From: DAHUYF01 sp035623985
GTDB lineage: Bacteria; Pseudomonadota; Alphaproteobacteria; ATCC43930; CGMCC-115725
Assembly: GCA_035623985.1 (NCBI GenBank)
Contig: DASPSJ010000052.1
Location: forward strand, 7,484-71,483
DNA: 64,000 nucleotides
Direction of reading: 5' to 3'
This document shows, in pieces, positions 42,481 through 51,737 of the stretch; position 1 is the first letter of the stretch; each line of letters opens with the position of its first letter. The notes beneath the pieces were generated by a model, which worked only from the letters and a program-made list of their open reading frames with translations, made no database searches and was not told the origin of the DNA. A program made the translations under genes and the position numbers.

Positions 42481-44655
42481 ATGCGGCGCAACCTCCTCAG
42501 CGGCAGACTCGCGGGTTACCTCGCGGCCACCGTCGGCATTGGCGCAGTGACCGCCCTCTGCACGCCGTTTGCCGAAAAGCCGAACAACGCGACCGTGGCG
42601 TTGGCGATGGTGCTGGTCGTGCTGTTCGTGGCGACGATGTGGGGAAGCTGGCCCGCGGTCGTGGCCTCGGTGCTCGGCGGGCTCGCCTTCGACTACTACT
42701 TCCTGCCGCCCATCGGCTCATTCGCCATCGCGAGCGTCGAGGACTGGGTTGCGCTCGGCGCCCTCCTCGTCACCGCGGTGATGGTCGGCGAGCTTTCCGC
42801 CCGCGCCAGGCGGCGCGCGGTCAAAGCGGAGGCGGGAAGACAGACGGCGCGGCTGGAGAGCGCCTATAACCGCGGACTGATCGAAGCGAGCCTCGACCCG
42901 CTCGTCACCTTCGGACGCGACGGCAAGATCACGGATGCGAACGCCGCCGCCGAGGCGATCACCGGCCGCTCGCGGGGAGAACTCGTCGGCAGCGATTTCG
43001 CCGATTATTTCACCGACCCGGCCAGGGCGCGCGAGGGATACGAGCGGGCGTTCCGGGAGGGCTTCGTGCGCGATTATCCGCTCGAAATCCGCCGCGACGA
43101 GACCGTCGTCCCCGTGCTCTACAATGCGTCGGCCTATCGCGATGAAACCGGCAGCGTCGTCGGCGTCCTCGCCGCGGCGCACGACATTTCCGGACTGAAG
43201 CGCGCGGAAAGCGAAATCCGCCACCTCGCCACCTTTCCACGGGATACGCCCGTGGCGATCGTCGAATTCGACCGCCTGCTCCAGGTCCGTTTCATCAATC
43301 GGTCGATGCAAAAGCTGCTCGCCGAATGCAACATCGGCGACCCGCGCCTGCTCGTCCCCGCGAGCTGGGTTGCGAAACTGCCCCAGGGCGGCGGCGCCGA
43401 CGCGACGGATTTTCAGGAGCTCGAGATCGCGGGGCACAGCTTCGAGGAGCGGATCTTCTTCTCGGCCGAGTTCCAGACCTTGCGCGTCTATGCCACGGAC
43501 GTGACCGAGCGCAAGCAGTCCGCACGCGCGCTGGAGCGGCTGAACCGCACCCTCCTGACCTTGTTCAACGCCAACCAAACGCTGGTGCGCGCGACGAGCG
43601 AGCCGGAGCTCTTGCGCGACATGTGCCGGGTCCTGGTCGAGATCGGCGGCTATCGCATGGCCTGGATCGGGTTTGCCGAACATGACGAGGCCAAGACGGT
43701 GCGGATCGCGGCCGTGGCCGGCCATGACAAAGGCTACATCCAGCAGGCGCGGATTAGCTGGGCGGACACCGAGCGCGGCCGCGGCCCGACCGGCACGGCG
43801 ATCAGGACCGGCGAGACGCAGATCAACCGCAATTTCGCGAGCGATCCGCGCATGGCCCCGTGGCGCGAAGCGGCGCTCCAGCGCGGCTACGCCTCGAGCG
43901 TGGCTTTGCCGCTGCGCGGGGCAACCGGGGTCTTCGGGGCGCTCACCATCTACGCGGCGCAGCCGGAGGCGTTCGACGCGGAGGAGGTCAAGCTGTTCGT
44001 CGACATGGCCGGCGACCTCGCCTATGGCATCGCGGCGCTGCGCGCCGGCAGCGAGCGCGAGACCGCCGTTCGGCGGCTGGATGAAAGTCTCGAGGATACC
44101 GTCGCGGCCATCGCCAGCACGATCGAGTTGCGCGATCCCTACACCGCCGGCCATCAGCGGCGCGTGGCGAGGCTCAGCGCCGCGATCGCCCGAGAGATGG
44201 GGCTGCCGGCGGAACAGATCCGCGGGATCTACCTGGCCGGCCTGATCCACGATGTCGGCAAGATCAGCGTCCCGGCCGAGATCCTCGGCAAGCCCGGCGA
44301 GCTGAGCCCGCTCGACATGGAGTTCATACGAACCCACCCGCAGACAGGCTACGACATCATCAAGGAAGTCGAGTTTCCCTGGCCGATTGCGCAGGCCGTC
44401 CTCCAGCATCACGAGCGGCTCGACGGCTCGGGCTATCCCAGGGGCCTTGCCGGAGAGGCGATCATCCTCGAGGCGCGGATCCTTGCCGTCGCCGATGTCG
44501 CCGAAGCGATCACGGCGCACCGTCCCTATCGGCCGACGAAGGGCCTGGATGCCGCGCTCGCCGAGCTCGACTCCGGCAAGGGGCGCCTCTACGACCCCGC
44601 GGCCGTCGAGGCCTGCATCGGCCTCTTCAGGAACAAGGGGTACGTGCTCCAATGA
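42481..44655 (+). CDS. HD-GYP c-di-GMP phosphodiesterase with DUF4118-like membrane, PAS and GAF domains
   Basis: 724 aa. Residues about 10-100 hold four TM helices in the compact DUF4118 style also seen in KdpD. Two PAS-type regions (around 120-240 and 245-345) and a GAF (around 365-520) follow. The C-terminal HD-GYP is complete: HQRRVARLSAAIARE, LAGLIHDVGKISVP, RTHPQTGYDIIKEVEFPWP and QHHERLDGSGYPRGL. It should hydrolyse c-di-GMP to pGpG or GMP. Its stop overlaps the GGDEF gene start (ATGA), so synthesis and breakdown enzymes are made together. Confidence 0.93.
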   Translation: MRRNLLSGRLAGYLAATVGIGAVTALCTPFAEKPNNATVALAMVLVVLFVATMWGSWPAVVASVLGGLAFDYYFLPPIGSFAIASVEDWVALGALLVTAVMVGELSARARRRAVKAEAGRQTARLESAYNRGLIEASLDPLVTFGRDGKITDANAAAEAITGRSRGELVGSDFADYFTDPARAREGYERAFREGFVRDYPLEIRRDETVVPVLYNASAYRDETGSVVGVLAAAHDISGLKRAESEIRHLATFPRDTPVAIVEFDRLLQVRFINRSMQKLLAECNIGDPRLLVPASWVAKLPQGGGADATDFQELEIAGHSFEERIFFSAEFQTLRVYATDVTERKQSARALERLNRTLLTLFNANQTLVRATSEPELLRDMCRVLVEIGGYRMAWIGFAEHDEAKTVRIAAVAGHDKGYIQQARISWADTERGRGPTGTAIRTGETQINRNFASDPRMAPWREAALQRGYASSVALPLRGATGVFGALTIYAAQPEAFDAEEVKLFVDMAGDLAYGIAALRAGSERETAVRRLDESLEDTVAAIASTIELRDPYTAGHQRRVARLSAAIAREMGLPAEQIRGIYLAGLIHDVGKISVPAEILGKPGELSPLDMEFIRTHPQTGYDIIKEVEFPWPIAQAVLQHHERLDGSGYPRGLAGEAIILEARILAVADVAEAITAHRPYRPTKGLDAALAELDSGKGRLYDPAAVEACIGLFRNKGYVLQ

Positions 44656-46133
44656 CCCGCGGCCGCAAGTCCCGCCCGTCCGCGGCCGGCGCCGACGCCC
44701 TGGCGCGCAGCGAGCAGCGCTGGCACGCGCTGGCGGCAGCGGCGGCGGGACTGGCGTGGACCGCGACGGCGCAAGGGGAGGTCGCCGAGGACCTTCCGGC
44801 GTGGCGAAGCTTCACCGGACAGGCCGCCGACGACATCAAGGGCGAGGGCTGGATGGCCGCGCTTCACCCCGACGACCGCCGGCGCACCGCCGCCTTCTGG
44901 TCGGCCGCCCGCGAGGCAGGCGCGCCCTGCGAGACCGAATTCCGCCTGCGCCGGCGCGACGGGGAGTACCGGCAGGTGGCGCTGCGTCTCGTCCCGGTCT
45001 CGGACGCCGAGGGCGCCATCCGGGAATGGATCGGCCTCGGCCTCGACGTCAGCGAGCGCAAGCTCTCGGAGGAGGAGCTGGCCGGGTGTCGCGCGCAACT
45101 GGCGGAAGCGAGGGCGGCGGCCGAGCAAGACGCGCGGGCGATGGCGCTGGTCGACGAGCTCAACGCGACGCTCCATGCCTGCAACTCGCTGGAGGAGGCC
45201 TATCCTCTGCTCGGCATGACCGCGCTGGGGCTGTTCCCTCGGATGAACGGCGCGCTGGCGCTGTGCGATCGAGGCTCGCGGCTCAGCACCGTCGCGCAAT
45301 GGGGCGACAAGAAACCGATGGCGCCCGAATTCGCCCTCGACGACTGCTGGGGGCTCCGGCGCGGCCAGATGCATGTCCTCGACGAGCCGGGAACGGGAGC
45401 GGAATGCCTGCATTTCACCGCGAGACCGGAGGGACCCTCGCTCTGCCTGCCGCTCGTGGTTCGCAGCGACACGCTCGGCCTGTTGCATCTCGACGGCGGC
45501 GCGGGCCTCGACGCGCCGGAGCTGCGGCTCGTCGCGAGACTGGGCGAGGTGGTCAAGATCGCGCTCGCCGACCTCGAGCTGCGCGCGAGCCTGCGCGCCC
45601 AGGCCATTCGCGACCCGCTGACGGGGCTGTTCAACCGCCAATATCTCGACGAGACCTTGCCGCGCGAATGCCAGCTCGCCCGGCGGCGCAACTCGCCGCT
45701 GTCGGTGGCGATGCTCGATATCGATCACTTCAAGCAGTTCAACGACGGCTACGGCCACGATGCCGGGGACGCGGTCTTGCGAGAGCTCGGCGAATTGCTG
45801 CGCGCCGCTTCGCGCAGCAGCGACATCACCTGCCGCTACGGCGGCGACGAATTCGTCCTGATCATGCTCGACGCCGACCTGCCGGCGTCGGTGCCCCGGC
45901 TCGAGCAAATCTGTCTCGACATCAAGCGGAAGCGATGCGTCCACCGCAACCGCACGCTGCCGAGCATCACGGTTTCGGTCGGCATGTCGGAGTTTCCCCT
46001 GCACGGAAGCTCCCCCGGCGAGGTCCTGAGAGCGGCGGACGAAGCGATGTACGCCGCCAAGCATGCCGGGCGCGACCGCATCGTGCTGTCGGCCGGCCGG
46101 CCAGCCGAGCAGCCGGCGCCGACGCAGGCGTGA
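44652..46133 (+). CDS. GGDEF diguanylate cyclase with PAS and GAF-like sensor
   Basis: 493 aa, soluble. A PAS/PAC fold spans about residues 18-140 (AALHPDDRRRTAAFW, RLVPVSDAEGAIREWIGLGL). A GAF-like domain lies around 165-310 and the GGDEF domain around 320-480. The GGDEF domain has DPLTGLFNRQYLDETL, MLDIDHFKQFNDGYGHDAGD and CRYGGDEFVLI. An inhibitory-site RxxD (RSSD) lies five residues before GGDEF, so product feedback is likely. It should make c-di-GMP. Translationally coupled to the HD-GYP protein before it. Confidence 0.94.
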   Translation: MTRGRKSRPSAAGADALARSEQRWHALAAAAAGLAWTATAQGEVAEDLPAWRSFTGQAADDIKGEGWMAALHPDDRRRTAAFWSAAREAGAPCETEFRLRRRDGEYRQVALRLVPVSDAEGAIREWIGLGLDVSERKLSEEELAGCRAQLAEARAAAEQDARAMALVDELNATLHACNSLEEAYPLLGMTALGLFPRMNGALALCDRGSRLSTVAQWGDKKPMAPEFALDDCWGLRRGQMHVLDEPGTGAECLHFTARPEGPSLCLPLVVRSDTLGLLHLDGGAGLDAPELRLVARLGEVVKIALADLELRASLRAQAIRDPLTGLFNRQYLDETLPRECQLARRRNSPLSVAMLDIDHFKQFNDGYGHDAGDAVLRELGELLRAASRSSDITCRYGGDEFVLIMLDADLPASVPRLEQICLDIKRKRCVHRNRTLPSITVSVGMSEFPLHGSSPGEVLRAADEAMYAAKHAGRDRIVLSAGRPAEQPAPTQA

Positions 46134-46203
46134 GGCCGCGGCAAAACGCCTTCGGACGAGGCTTCGGCATCCCTGGTTTCGCACTCGGCGGGCGCGGGCG
46201 CGC

Positions 46204-46217
46204 TTGACCTGCATCAA
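46204..46217 (+). promoter_or_regulatory. FNR/FixK-type box upstream of phaC
   Basis: TTGACCTGCATCAA fits TTGAY-N4-RTCAA. A TATTCC hexamer at 46240-46245 has its centre exactly 32 bp from the box centre, the spacing of class II FNR-activated promoters. This predicts a start near 46252 and a leader of about 52 nt. Confidence 0.65.
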
Positions 46218-46303
46218 CGCGCGGCGCGGCCGCCAGCGCTATTCCTCTCGGCGACGGTCGCGGAGGAGGGCCGCGACGGGGCCGGGCCCCAGGAGGTTCG
46301 TCC

Positions 46304-48109
46304 ATGCGTACCGCCACGCGGCCAAAGCCAGTCGCCGCCGCTCCGCCACCGCCGGCGTCGCCGCCGCCCCTGGCGGCTGAACCGGCGAGCACCGAGTTCG
46401 ATCGCCTGGCGCATGCCTGGCAAGCGCGCTTCACGCTTTCGATCTCGCCGGCGGCGCTCTGGGCCGCGTTCGCCGATTGGGCGGCGCACCTCGCCAACGC
46501 GCCCGGAAAGCAGCTCGCGCTCGTCGAGCAGGCGGCGCGCGAGGGGGCGCGGCTTGCGGGCTACGTGCGGCAGCGTGCTCTGGGGGGTGATCCTCCCGCC
46601 TGCATCGAGCCGTCGCCGCACGACCGGCGCTTCAGCGACGCCGGCTGGCGCCAGCCGCCCTTCGATGCCGCCTGCCAAGCCTTTCTGTTTTGGCAGAAAT
46701 GGTGGCACGAGGCGACCGCGGGCGTGCCCGGCGTCGCCTCGGCGAACGAGCGCATCGTCGCCTTCACGATGCGCCAGGTCCTCGACCTGTTCTCGCCGGC
46801 GAATTGGCCCTTCAGCCATCCGACGATCCTGCGCGCGACCGCGGCGGAGGGCGGGCAAAACCTCGTTCGCGGGCTGCTCAACCTGATCGAGGATTGGCAG
46901 CGCTTGCAGGCCGGCCGCAGACCCGTCGGCTGCGAAGCCTTCCGCCCCGGCCGCGAGGTCGCGCTCACGCCGGGAAAGGTCGTCTATCGCAACGAACTGA
47001 TCGAGCTGCTGCAATACGCGCCGACGACCGAGAGCGCGCGCCCGGAGCCGGTGCTCATCGTCCCGGCCTGGATCATGAAATACTACATTCTCGACCTCTC
47101 GCCCGAGAACTCGCTGGCGCGCCGGCTCGTGGAGAGCGGCTTCAGCGTGTTCATGATCTCGTGGCGAAACCCCGGCGCCGAGCAACGCAACCTCGGCATG
47201 GAAGACTACCGCCGCCTCGGCATCGAGGCCGCGCTCAAGGCGATCGGCTCGATCTGCGGCGGCGCCAAGGTGCATGGCTGCGGCTATTGTCTCGGCGGCA
47301 CGCTGCTGGCGATCGCCGCGGCGCAGATGGCGCGCGACGACGACCATCGCCTGGCCAGCATCAGCCTGCTCGCCGCCCAGACGGATTTCAGCGAAGCGGG
47401 CGAGCTCATGCTGTTCGTCAACCGGGGCCAGATCGCTTTTCTCGAGGACGCGATGTGGGAGCGAGGCTATCTCGACGCCCGGCAGATGGCGGGCGCCTTC
47501 CAGATGCTGCGCTCCAACGATCTCATCTGGTCCGAGGCGGTGCGGCAGTACATGCTGGGCGCGCGCCGGCCGCTCACCGACCTCACGGCCTGGAACGCCG
47601 ACGCCACGCGGATGCCTTATCGCATGCAGTCGGAATATCTTCGCCGCCTGTTCCTGGGCAACGACCTGGCCGAAGGGCGCCATGTCGCCGAGGGGCGGCC
47701 GGTTGCGCTCTCCGATATCCGCGTGCCGATCTTTGCCGTGGGCACCGAAAGCGACCATGTCGCGCCCTGGCGCTCGGTCTTCAAGATCGAGCTGCTCACC
47801 GACGCCGAGGTCACTTTCGTGCTCACGACCGGCGGCCACAATGTCGGCATCCTGGGCCTGCCCGAGCGCCGGCAGAGCTTGCCGGCCCGCTCTTTCCGCA
47901 TCGCCGGACGTCCCGAGCACGGGCACCATCCCGATCCGGAAAGCTGGATTGCCGCGGCGGAGAGGCGTGAGGGGTCCTGGTGGCCGGCCTGGATTTCCTG
48001 GCTCGGCGGGCGATCCGGCAAGGCGGGGCCGCCGCCGGGGCTTGGGGCGCCGGAAAAGGGCTACCCGATCCTGGGCGAGGCCCCGGGGACATACGTGCTG
48101 GAACCGTGA
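46304..48109 (+). CDS. phaC: Class I polyhydroxyalkanoate synthase
   Basis: 601-aa polymerase that turns 3-hydroxyacyl-CoA into PHA granules. The N-terminal ~30 residues are Pro/Ala-rich. PHA-synthase N-terminal signatures follow (FLFWQKWWHEAT, RQVLDLFSPANWPFSHP). The lipase-like box GYCLGG carries the catalytic Cys (about 329); Asp is in GTESDHVAPW and His in TTGGHNVGILG. No PhaE or PhaR gene is adjacent, which fits a self-sufficient class I enzyme. ATG 46304 has an AGGAGG site. The FNR-type box upstream points to oxygen-linked control. Confidence 0.94.
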   Translation: MRTATRPKPVAAAPPPPASPPPLAAEPASTEFDRLAHAWQARFTLSISPAALWAAFADWAAHLANAPGKQLALVEQAAREGARLAGYVRQRALGGDPPACIEPSPHDRRFSDAGWRQPPFDAACQAFLFWQKWWHEATAGVPGVASANERIVAFTMRQVLDLFSPANWPFSHPTILRATAAEGGQNLVRGLLNLIEDWQRLQAGRRPVGCEAFRPGREVALTPGKVVYRNELIELLQYAPTTESARPEPVLIVPAWIMKYYILDLSPENSLARRLVESGFSVFMISWRNPGAEQRNLGMEDYRRLGIEAALKAIGSICGGAKVHGCGYCLGGTLLAIAAAQMARDDDHRLASISLLAAQTDFSEAGELMLFVNRGQIAFLEDAMWERGYLDARQMAGAFQMLRSNDLIWSEAVRQYMLGARRPLTDLTAWNADATRMPYRMQSEYLRRLFLGNDLAEGRHVAEGRPVALSDIRVPIFAVGTESDHVAPWRSVFKIELLTDAEVTFVLTTGGHNVGILGLPERRQSLPARSFRIAGRPEHGHHPDPESWIAAAERREGSWWPAWISWLGGRSGKAGPPPGLGAPEKGYPILGEAPGTYVLEP

Positions 48110-48162
48110 GCGCCGCGCCGGCCTGCCGGTCGTGCCGCGAACAGGTCCCGAGACGGAGCGAC

Positions 48163-49443
48163 ATGGGCATTTTCGAAGGCGCCGTCATCCTGCTGCTGCT
48201 GTTGCTCAACGGCTTTCTCGCCATGTCCGAGATGGCGATCGTGTCGGCGCGGCGCGGCCGGCTCGAACGGCTCGCGGCCGGCGGCCGCGCCGATGCGCGG
48301 CTCGCCTTGGCGCTGTCAGAAGATCCCAGCCGCTTTCTTGCCGCGGTGCAGATCGGGATGACGCTGATCGGCATCCTTGCCGGCGCGCTCAGCGGCGCCT
48401 TGCTCGCCGACCGGATCGAGGCTTGGCTCGGTCTTTTTCCGGCGATCGCGCCCTATGGCAAGCCCGTCGCGATCGGCATCGTCGTCGTCGCCGTCACCTA
48501 CCTTTCGCTGGTCATCGGCGAGCTCGTGCCGAAGCAGATCGCGCTCAAGGAGCCGGAGGCGATCGCGCTGCGCATCGCGCGACCGGTGACCTTCTTTGCG
48601 CGGCTGGCGGCGCCCCTTGGCTGGACGCTCGATCTCTCGACGAAGTTCATCCTCCGCTTCATGGGGTTGCGGCCCGATTTCGAGCGGCTGGTGACCGAAG
48701 AGGACATCGAGAGCCTGATCCGCCGGGCGGAACGCTCGGGGGTGCTGCACAAGATCGAGCGCGAAATGGTCGAAGGCGTGCTGGATCTGGAGAACCGGGC
48801 GGTGCGGACGATCATGACGCCGAGACCCGACATCGCCTGGGTCGACCTCGCCGGTCCCAAGGAGGCGATGGTGAAGACGATCCAGGAGTGTCCCTACGCC
48901 CAGCTCCTGGCGAGCCGCGGCTCGATCGACGAGATGGCCGGCGTCATTCGCAAGCAGGATCTGTTGGAGCAATTCATCGCCGGGGTCCCGCTGGAGCTGG
49001 AAAAGCTGCTGCAAGCGCCGCTGATGGTCCCCGAAGGCGCATCGATCCTGAGAACCATCGACCTCTTCCGAAAGACGCCGGTCAACACCGCGGTGGTGGT
49101 CGACGAATACGGCACCATCCAGGGGATCGTGACGCGCACCGATTTGCTGGAGGCGGTCGCGGGAGACCTTCCCGACGTCGACGTCGAGTCCGAACCGAAG
49201 GTGATAAAGCGGGACGACGGGTCGCTGCTGATCGACGCCGCGATCTCCATGTCCGAGATCGTGGGATTGAACGGCTTTCAGGAGCTGCCGGGCGGCGATT
49301 TCGTGACCCTTGCGGGGTTCGTGCTCGCCCGGCTTGGCCACATGCCCAAGACCGGCGACCAGTTCGTCTGGCATGGCTGGCGCTTTCAGGTCGCGGCGAT
49401 GGACCGCCAGCGGATCGACAAGGTCCTGGTGAGGCCCGCATGA
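48163..49443 (+). CDS. CNNM/CorC (hemolysin C-like) membrane protein with CBS pair
   Basis: 426 aa. The N-terminal DUF21/CNNM domain has three or four TM segments (GAVILLLLLLNGFLAMSEMA, AAVQIGMTLIGILAGALSGA, GIVVVAVTYLSLVIGELVPK). A paired CBS domain follows (about 205-320; MTPRPDIAWVD, VVVDEYGTIQGIVTRTDLLE) and a CorC_HlyC domain (about 340-425). Such proteins are linked to Mg2+/Co2+ homeostasis. ATG 48163 has a GGAG. It follows phaC by 53 bp and may be co-transcribed with it. Confidence 0.92.
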   Translation: MGIFEGAVILLLLLLNGFLAMSEMAIVSARRGRLERLAAGGRADARLALALSEDPSRFLAAVQIGMTLIGILAGALSGALLADRIEAWLGLFPAIAPYGKPVAIGIVVVAVTYLSLVIGELVPKQIALKEPEAIALRIARPVTFFARLAAPLGWTLDLSTKFILRFMGLRPDFERLVTEEDIESLIRRAERSGVLHKIEREMVEGVLDLENRAVRTIMTPRPDIAWVDLAGPKEAMVKTIQECPYAQLLASRGSIDEMAGVIRKQDLLEQFIAGVPLELEKLLQAPLMVPEGASILRTIDLFRKTPVNTAVVVDEYGTIQGIVTRTDLLEAVAGDLPDVDVESEPKVIKRDDGSLLIDAAISMSEIVGLNGFQELPGGDFVTLAGFVLARLGHMPKTGDQFVWHGWRFQVAAMDRQRIDKVLVRPA

Positions 49444-49611
49444 CATCCGGCGTGGCCGCACCCGGTCCTCCGCTCGACGCCCCCGATTGCGCCGCACAAA
49501 AGGGAGCCGGCTCTTTCCTTATCGGATGTTTATGCGCCGCCGCTCGGTTCGCTCTCGATTCTTTATCGGCGATGGGCGTCATCTCCGAGACTGGAGGATG
49601 TGCGCCGGCGG

Positions 49612-49625
49612 TTGATCCAGGTCAA
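49612..49625 (+). promoter_or_regulatory. FNR/FixK-type box before the kdp block
   Basis: TTGATCCAGGTCAA fits TTGAT-N4-RTCAA. It lies 37 bp before the small-protein start at 49663 and about 225 bp before kdpF. No clean -10 is visible at the class II spacing, so the box could repress or act on a start further down. Confidence 0.5.
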
Positions 49626-49662
49626 GGCCGGTTCGAGCCCCAATGCGGAAGGTTTGCATGCC

Positions 49663-49764
49663 ATGTTCCTCGATCTGTTGATGCTGTTCGTGCTGGTGGG
49701 ACTTTTCCTCTGCTGCGCGGCGCTCGTGGATTTCGCCGAGGGCGTCATCGAGCCGCGGAATTAG
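49663..49764 (+). CDS. 33-aa single-helix membrane protein
   Basis: Reads MFLDLLMLFVLVGLFLCCAA then LVDFAEGVIEPRN: one hydrophobic helix with two Cys, then an acidic tail. A GGAAGG site lies 10 bp upstream. It sits 86 bp before kdpF and 38 bp after an FNR-type box. Small membrane proteins just before kdpF could modulate KdpFABC, but no family is recognised. Confidence 0.6.
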   Translation: MFLDLLMLFVLVGLFLCCAALVDFAEGVIEPRN

Positions 49765-49850
49765 GGCGGCGATGAAACAGGTCGCGGCAGGCGCCGGGCG
49801 ACGGCGGCGGCGTCGCGAGCGGCGCCTCGGGCCGCGCGAAGGAGGCGGAA

Positions 49851-49934
49851 ATGGCCCTCTATATACTCACGGTGTTGCTGGTGCTTTTGATCGTCTATCT
49901 CTTCTATGCGGTGATCCACCCGGAGCGGTTTTGA
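49851..49934 (+). CDS. kdpF: KdpF, small subunit of the K+-transporting ATPase
   Basis: 27 aa (MALYILTVLLVLLIVYLFYA, then VIHPERF): one TM helix with the family-typical PERF end. KdpF stabilises the KdpFABC complex. ATG 49851 has a strong GAAGGAGGCGGAA ribosome site. The next gene, kdpA, starts 34 bp later. Confidence 0.9.
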   Translation: MALYILTVLLVLLIVYLFYAVIHPERF

Positions 49935-49968
49935 AACCCGCATGTCCCGGTGACCGGCGGAGCCTCGC

Positions 49969-51699
49969 ATGACGGCGCAATCCTGGCTGCAGATCGGCGT
50001 GGTGCTGCTGATCGTCTTCCTGCTCAGCATCCCGGTCGGCCGCTACCTCGCGAAGATCGTCATGGATCGCAAGACCCGGTTCGACGCCATCTTCGATCCC
50101 ATCGACAATGCCGTCTATTTCCTGATCGGACGCAAGGCGGCGAGCCGGCCGATGGACTGGAAGGCCTACACCTTCCACATGTTCGCCACCAATCTCTTCA
50201 TGGCGGTCATCATCTACCTGATCCTGGTGTACCAGGATCACCTGCCGCTCAATCCGATGAAGTTCCCCGGCGTGGAGCCGATGCTCGCCTTCAATACCGC
50301 GATCAGCTTCATCACCAACACCGACTGGCAAAGCTATGGCGGGGAAACCACGCTCTCCAACTTCAGCCAGATGGCGGCGATCACCTTCCCGATGTTCACC
50401 TCGGCCACCACCGGCTTCGTCGTGGCGATGGCCTTCATCCGGGCGTTCCTGGTGAAGGACGGCGGCGCCAATCTCGGGAATTTCTACCGCGACCTGATCC
50501 GCTTCACCACCCGCGTGCTGATGCCGGTCAGCCTGGCGCTCGCCCTCTTCATGGTGTGGCAGGGGGCGCCGCAGACGCTCGATGCCAGCATCGCGGCGCA
50601 CCCGATCCAGGGCGGCGAGCAGACGATCATGATCGGGCCGGTGGCGTCGATGGAGACGATCAAGCATCTCGGCACCAACGGCGGCGGCTTCTTCAACGCC
50701 AATGCGGCCCATCCCTATGAAAATCCGACGCCGCTGACCAACACCGTGCTGATGGTCCTGATGGCGCTGTTGCCGAGCGCGCTGGTGGTGTGCTTCGGCG
50801 CCATGATCGGCAACCGCCGCCAGGCTTGGATCCTCTACGGCGTGATGGGCGTCCTGCTGCTTCTGGTCCTGCCGATCACGGTCCTTTCCGAGCAGAGGGG
50901 CACGCCCGCGCTCGCCCGGGCGGGGGTCGAGATGCGGCCGACGGAAGCCCAGCCCGGCGGCAATATGGAAGGCAAGGAGGTGCGGTTCGGCGTCGCCGAG
51001 AGCGCGCTCTTCGGCGTGATCACCACCAGCTTCACCACCGGCAGCGTGAACGCGATGCACGACAGCTTCACGCCGCTCGGAGCGGTGCCGCCCTTCGTGG
51101 GCATGATGCTGCAATGCATCTTCGGCGGCAAAGGCGTGGGCTTTCTCGCCGCTCTCGTCTACGGGCTGATCGCGGTGTTCGTGGCCGGCCTGATGGTGGG
51201 CCGCACGCCGGAATTCCTCGGCAAGAAGATCGAGAGGGCGGAGATCATCCTGGTCTCGCTGGCGCTGCTGATCCATCCGCTGGTCATTCTGACGCCGTCG
51301 TCATGGTCGATGATCGCGCCTTACGGCGTATCCTCGCTGAACAACGCGGCCATGCACGGCTATTCGGAAGTGCTCTATGCCTTCGCCTCCGCCGCCGCCA
51401 ATAACGGCTCGGCCTTCGCCGGGCTCAACGCCAACACGCCCTGGTACAATCTGGCGCTCGGCGTCGTGATCCTGCTGGGGCGCTATCCGCCGATCATCTT
51501 CATGATGGCGGTCGCGGGCTCAGTGGCGGCGAAGCCCACGCTCGCGGCCACGGTCGGCACCTTGCGGACCGATACCCTCAAATTCGGCGCTTTCTGGCTC
51601 GGCACCATCCTTGTCGTCGGCGCGCTGACCTTCTTTCCGGCGCTCGTGCTCGGCCCGATCGCCGAGCATGTCGCCATGAAAAGCGGCCTCGCCTTCTGA
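49969..51699 (+). CDS. kdpA: KdpA, potassium-channel-like subunit
   Basis: 576 aa, about ten TM helices, K+-binding and translocating subunit of KdpFABC. Selectivity-filter-like loops are present: ITNTDWQSYGGETTLS, HLGTNGGGFFNANAAHPYEN, TTSFTTGSVNAMHDSFTPLG and ANNGSAFAGLN. Full length. ATG 49969 follows GGAG. Part of a four-gene transcript kdpF-A-B-C. Confidence 0.97.
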   Translation: MTAQSWLQIGVVLLIVFLLSIPVGRYLAKIVMDRKTRFDAIFDPIDNAVYFLIGRKAASRPMDWKAYTFHMFATNLFMAVIIYLILVYQDHLPLNPMKFPGVEPMLAFNTAISFITNTDWQSYGGETTLSNFSQMAAITFPMFTSATTGFVVAMAFIRAFLVKDGGANLGNFYRDLIRFTTRVLMPVSLALALFMVWQGAPQTLDASIAAHPIQGGEQTIMIGPVASMETIKHLGTNGGGFFNANAAHPYENPTPLTNTVLMVLMALLPSALVVCFGAMIGNRRQAWILYGVMGVLLLLVLPITVLSEQRGTPALARAGVEMRPTEAQPGGNMEGKEVRFGVAESALFGVITTSFTTGSVNAMHDSFTPLGAVPPFVGMMLQCIFGGKGVGFLAALVYGLIAVFVAGLMVGRTPEFLGKKIERAEIILVSLALLIHPLVILTPSSWSMIAPYGVSSLNNAAMHGYSEVLYAFASAAANNGSAFAGLNANTPWYNLALGVVILLGRYPPIIFMMAVAGSVAAKPTLAATVGTLRTDTLKFGAFWLGTILVVGALTFFPALVLGPIAEHVAMKSGLAF

Positions 51700-51737
51700 C
51701 CATCCGCCCGCCCGTCCTTGCCGGAGGAACCTTCGAG

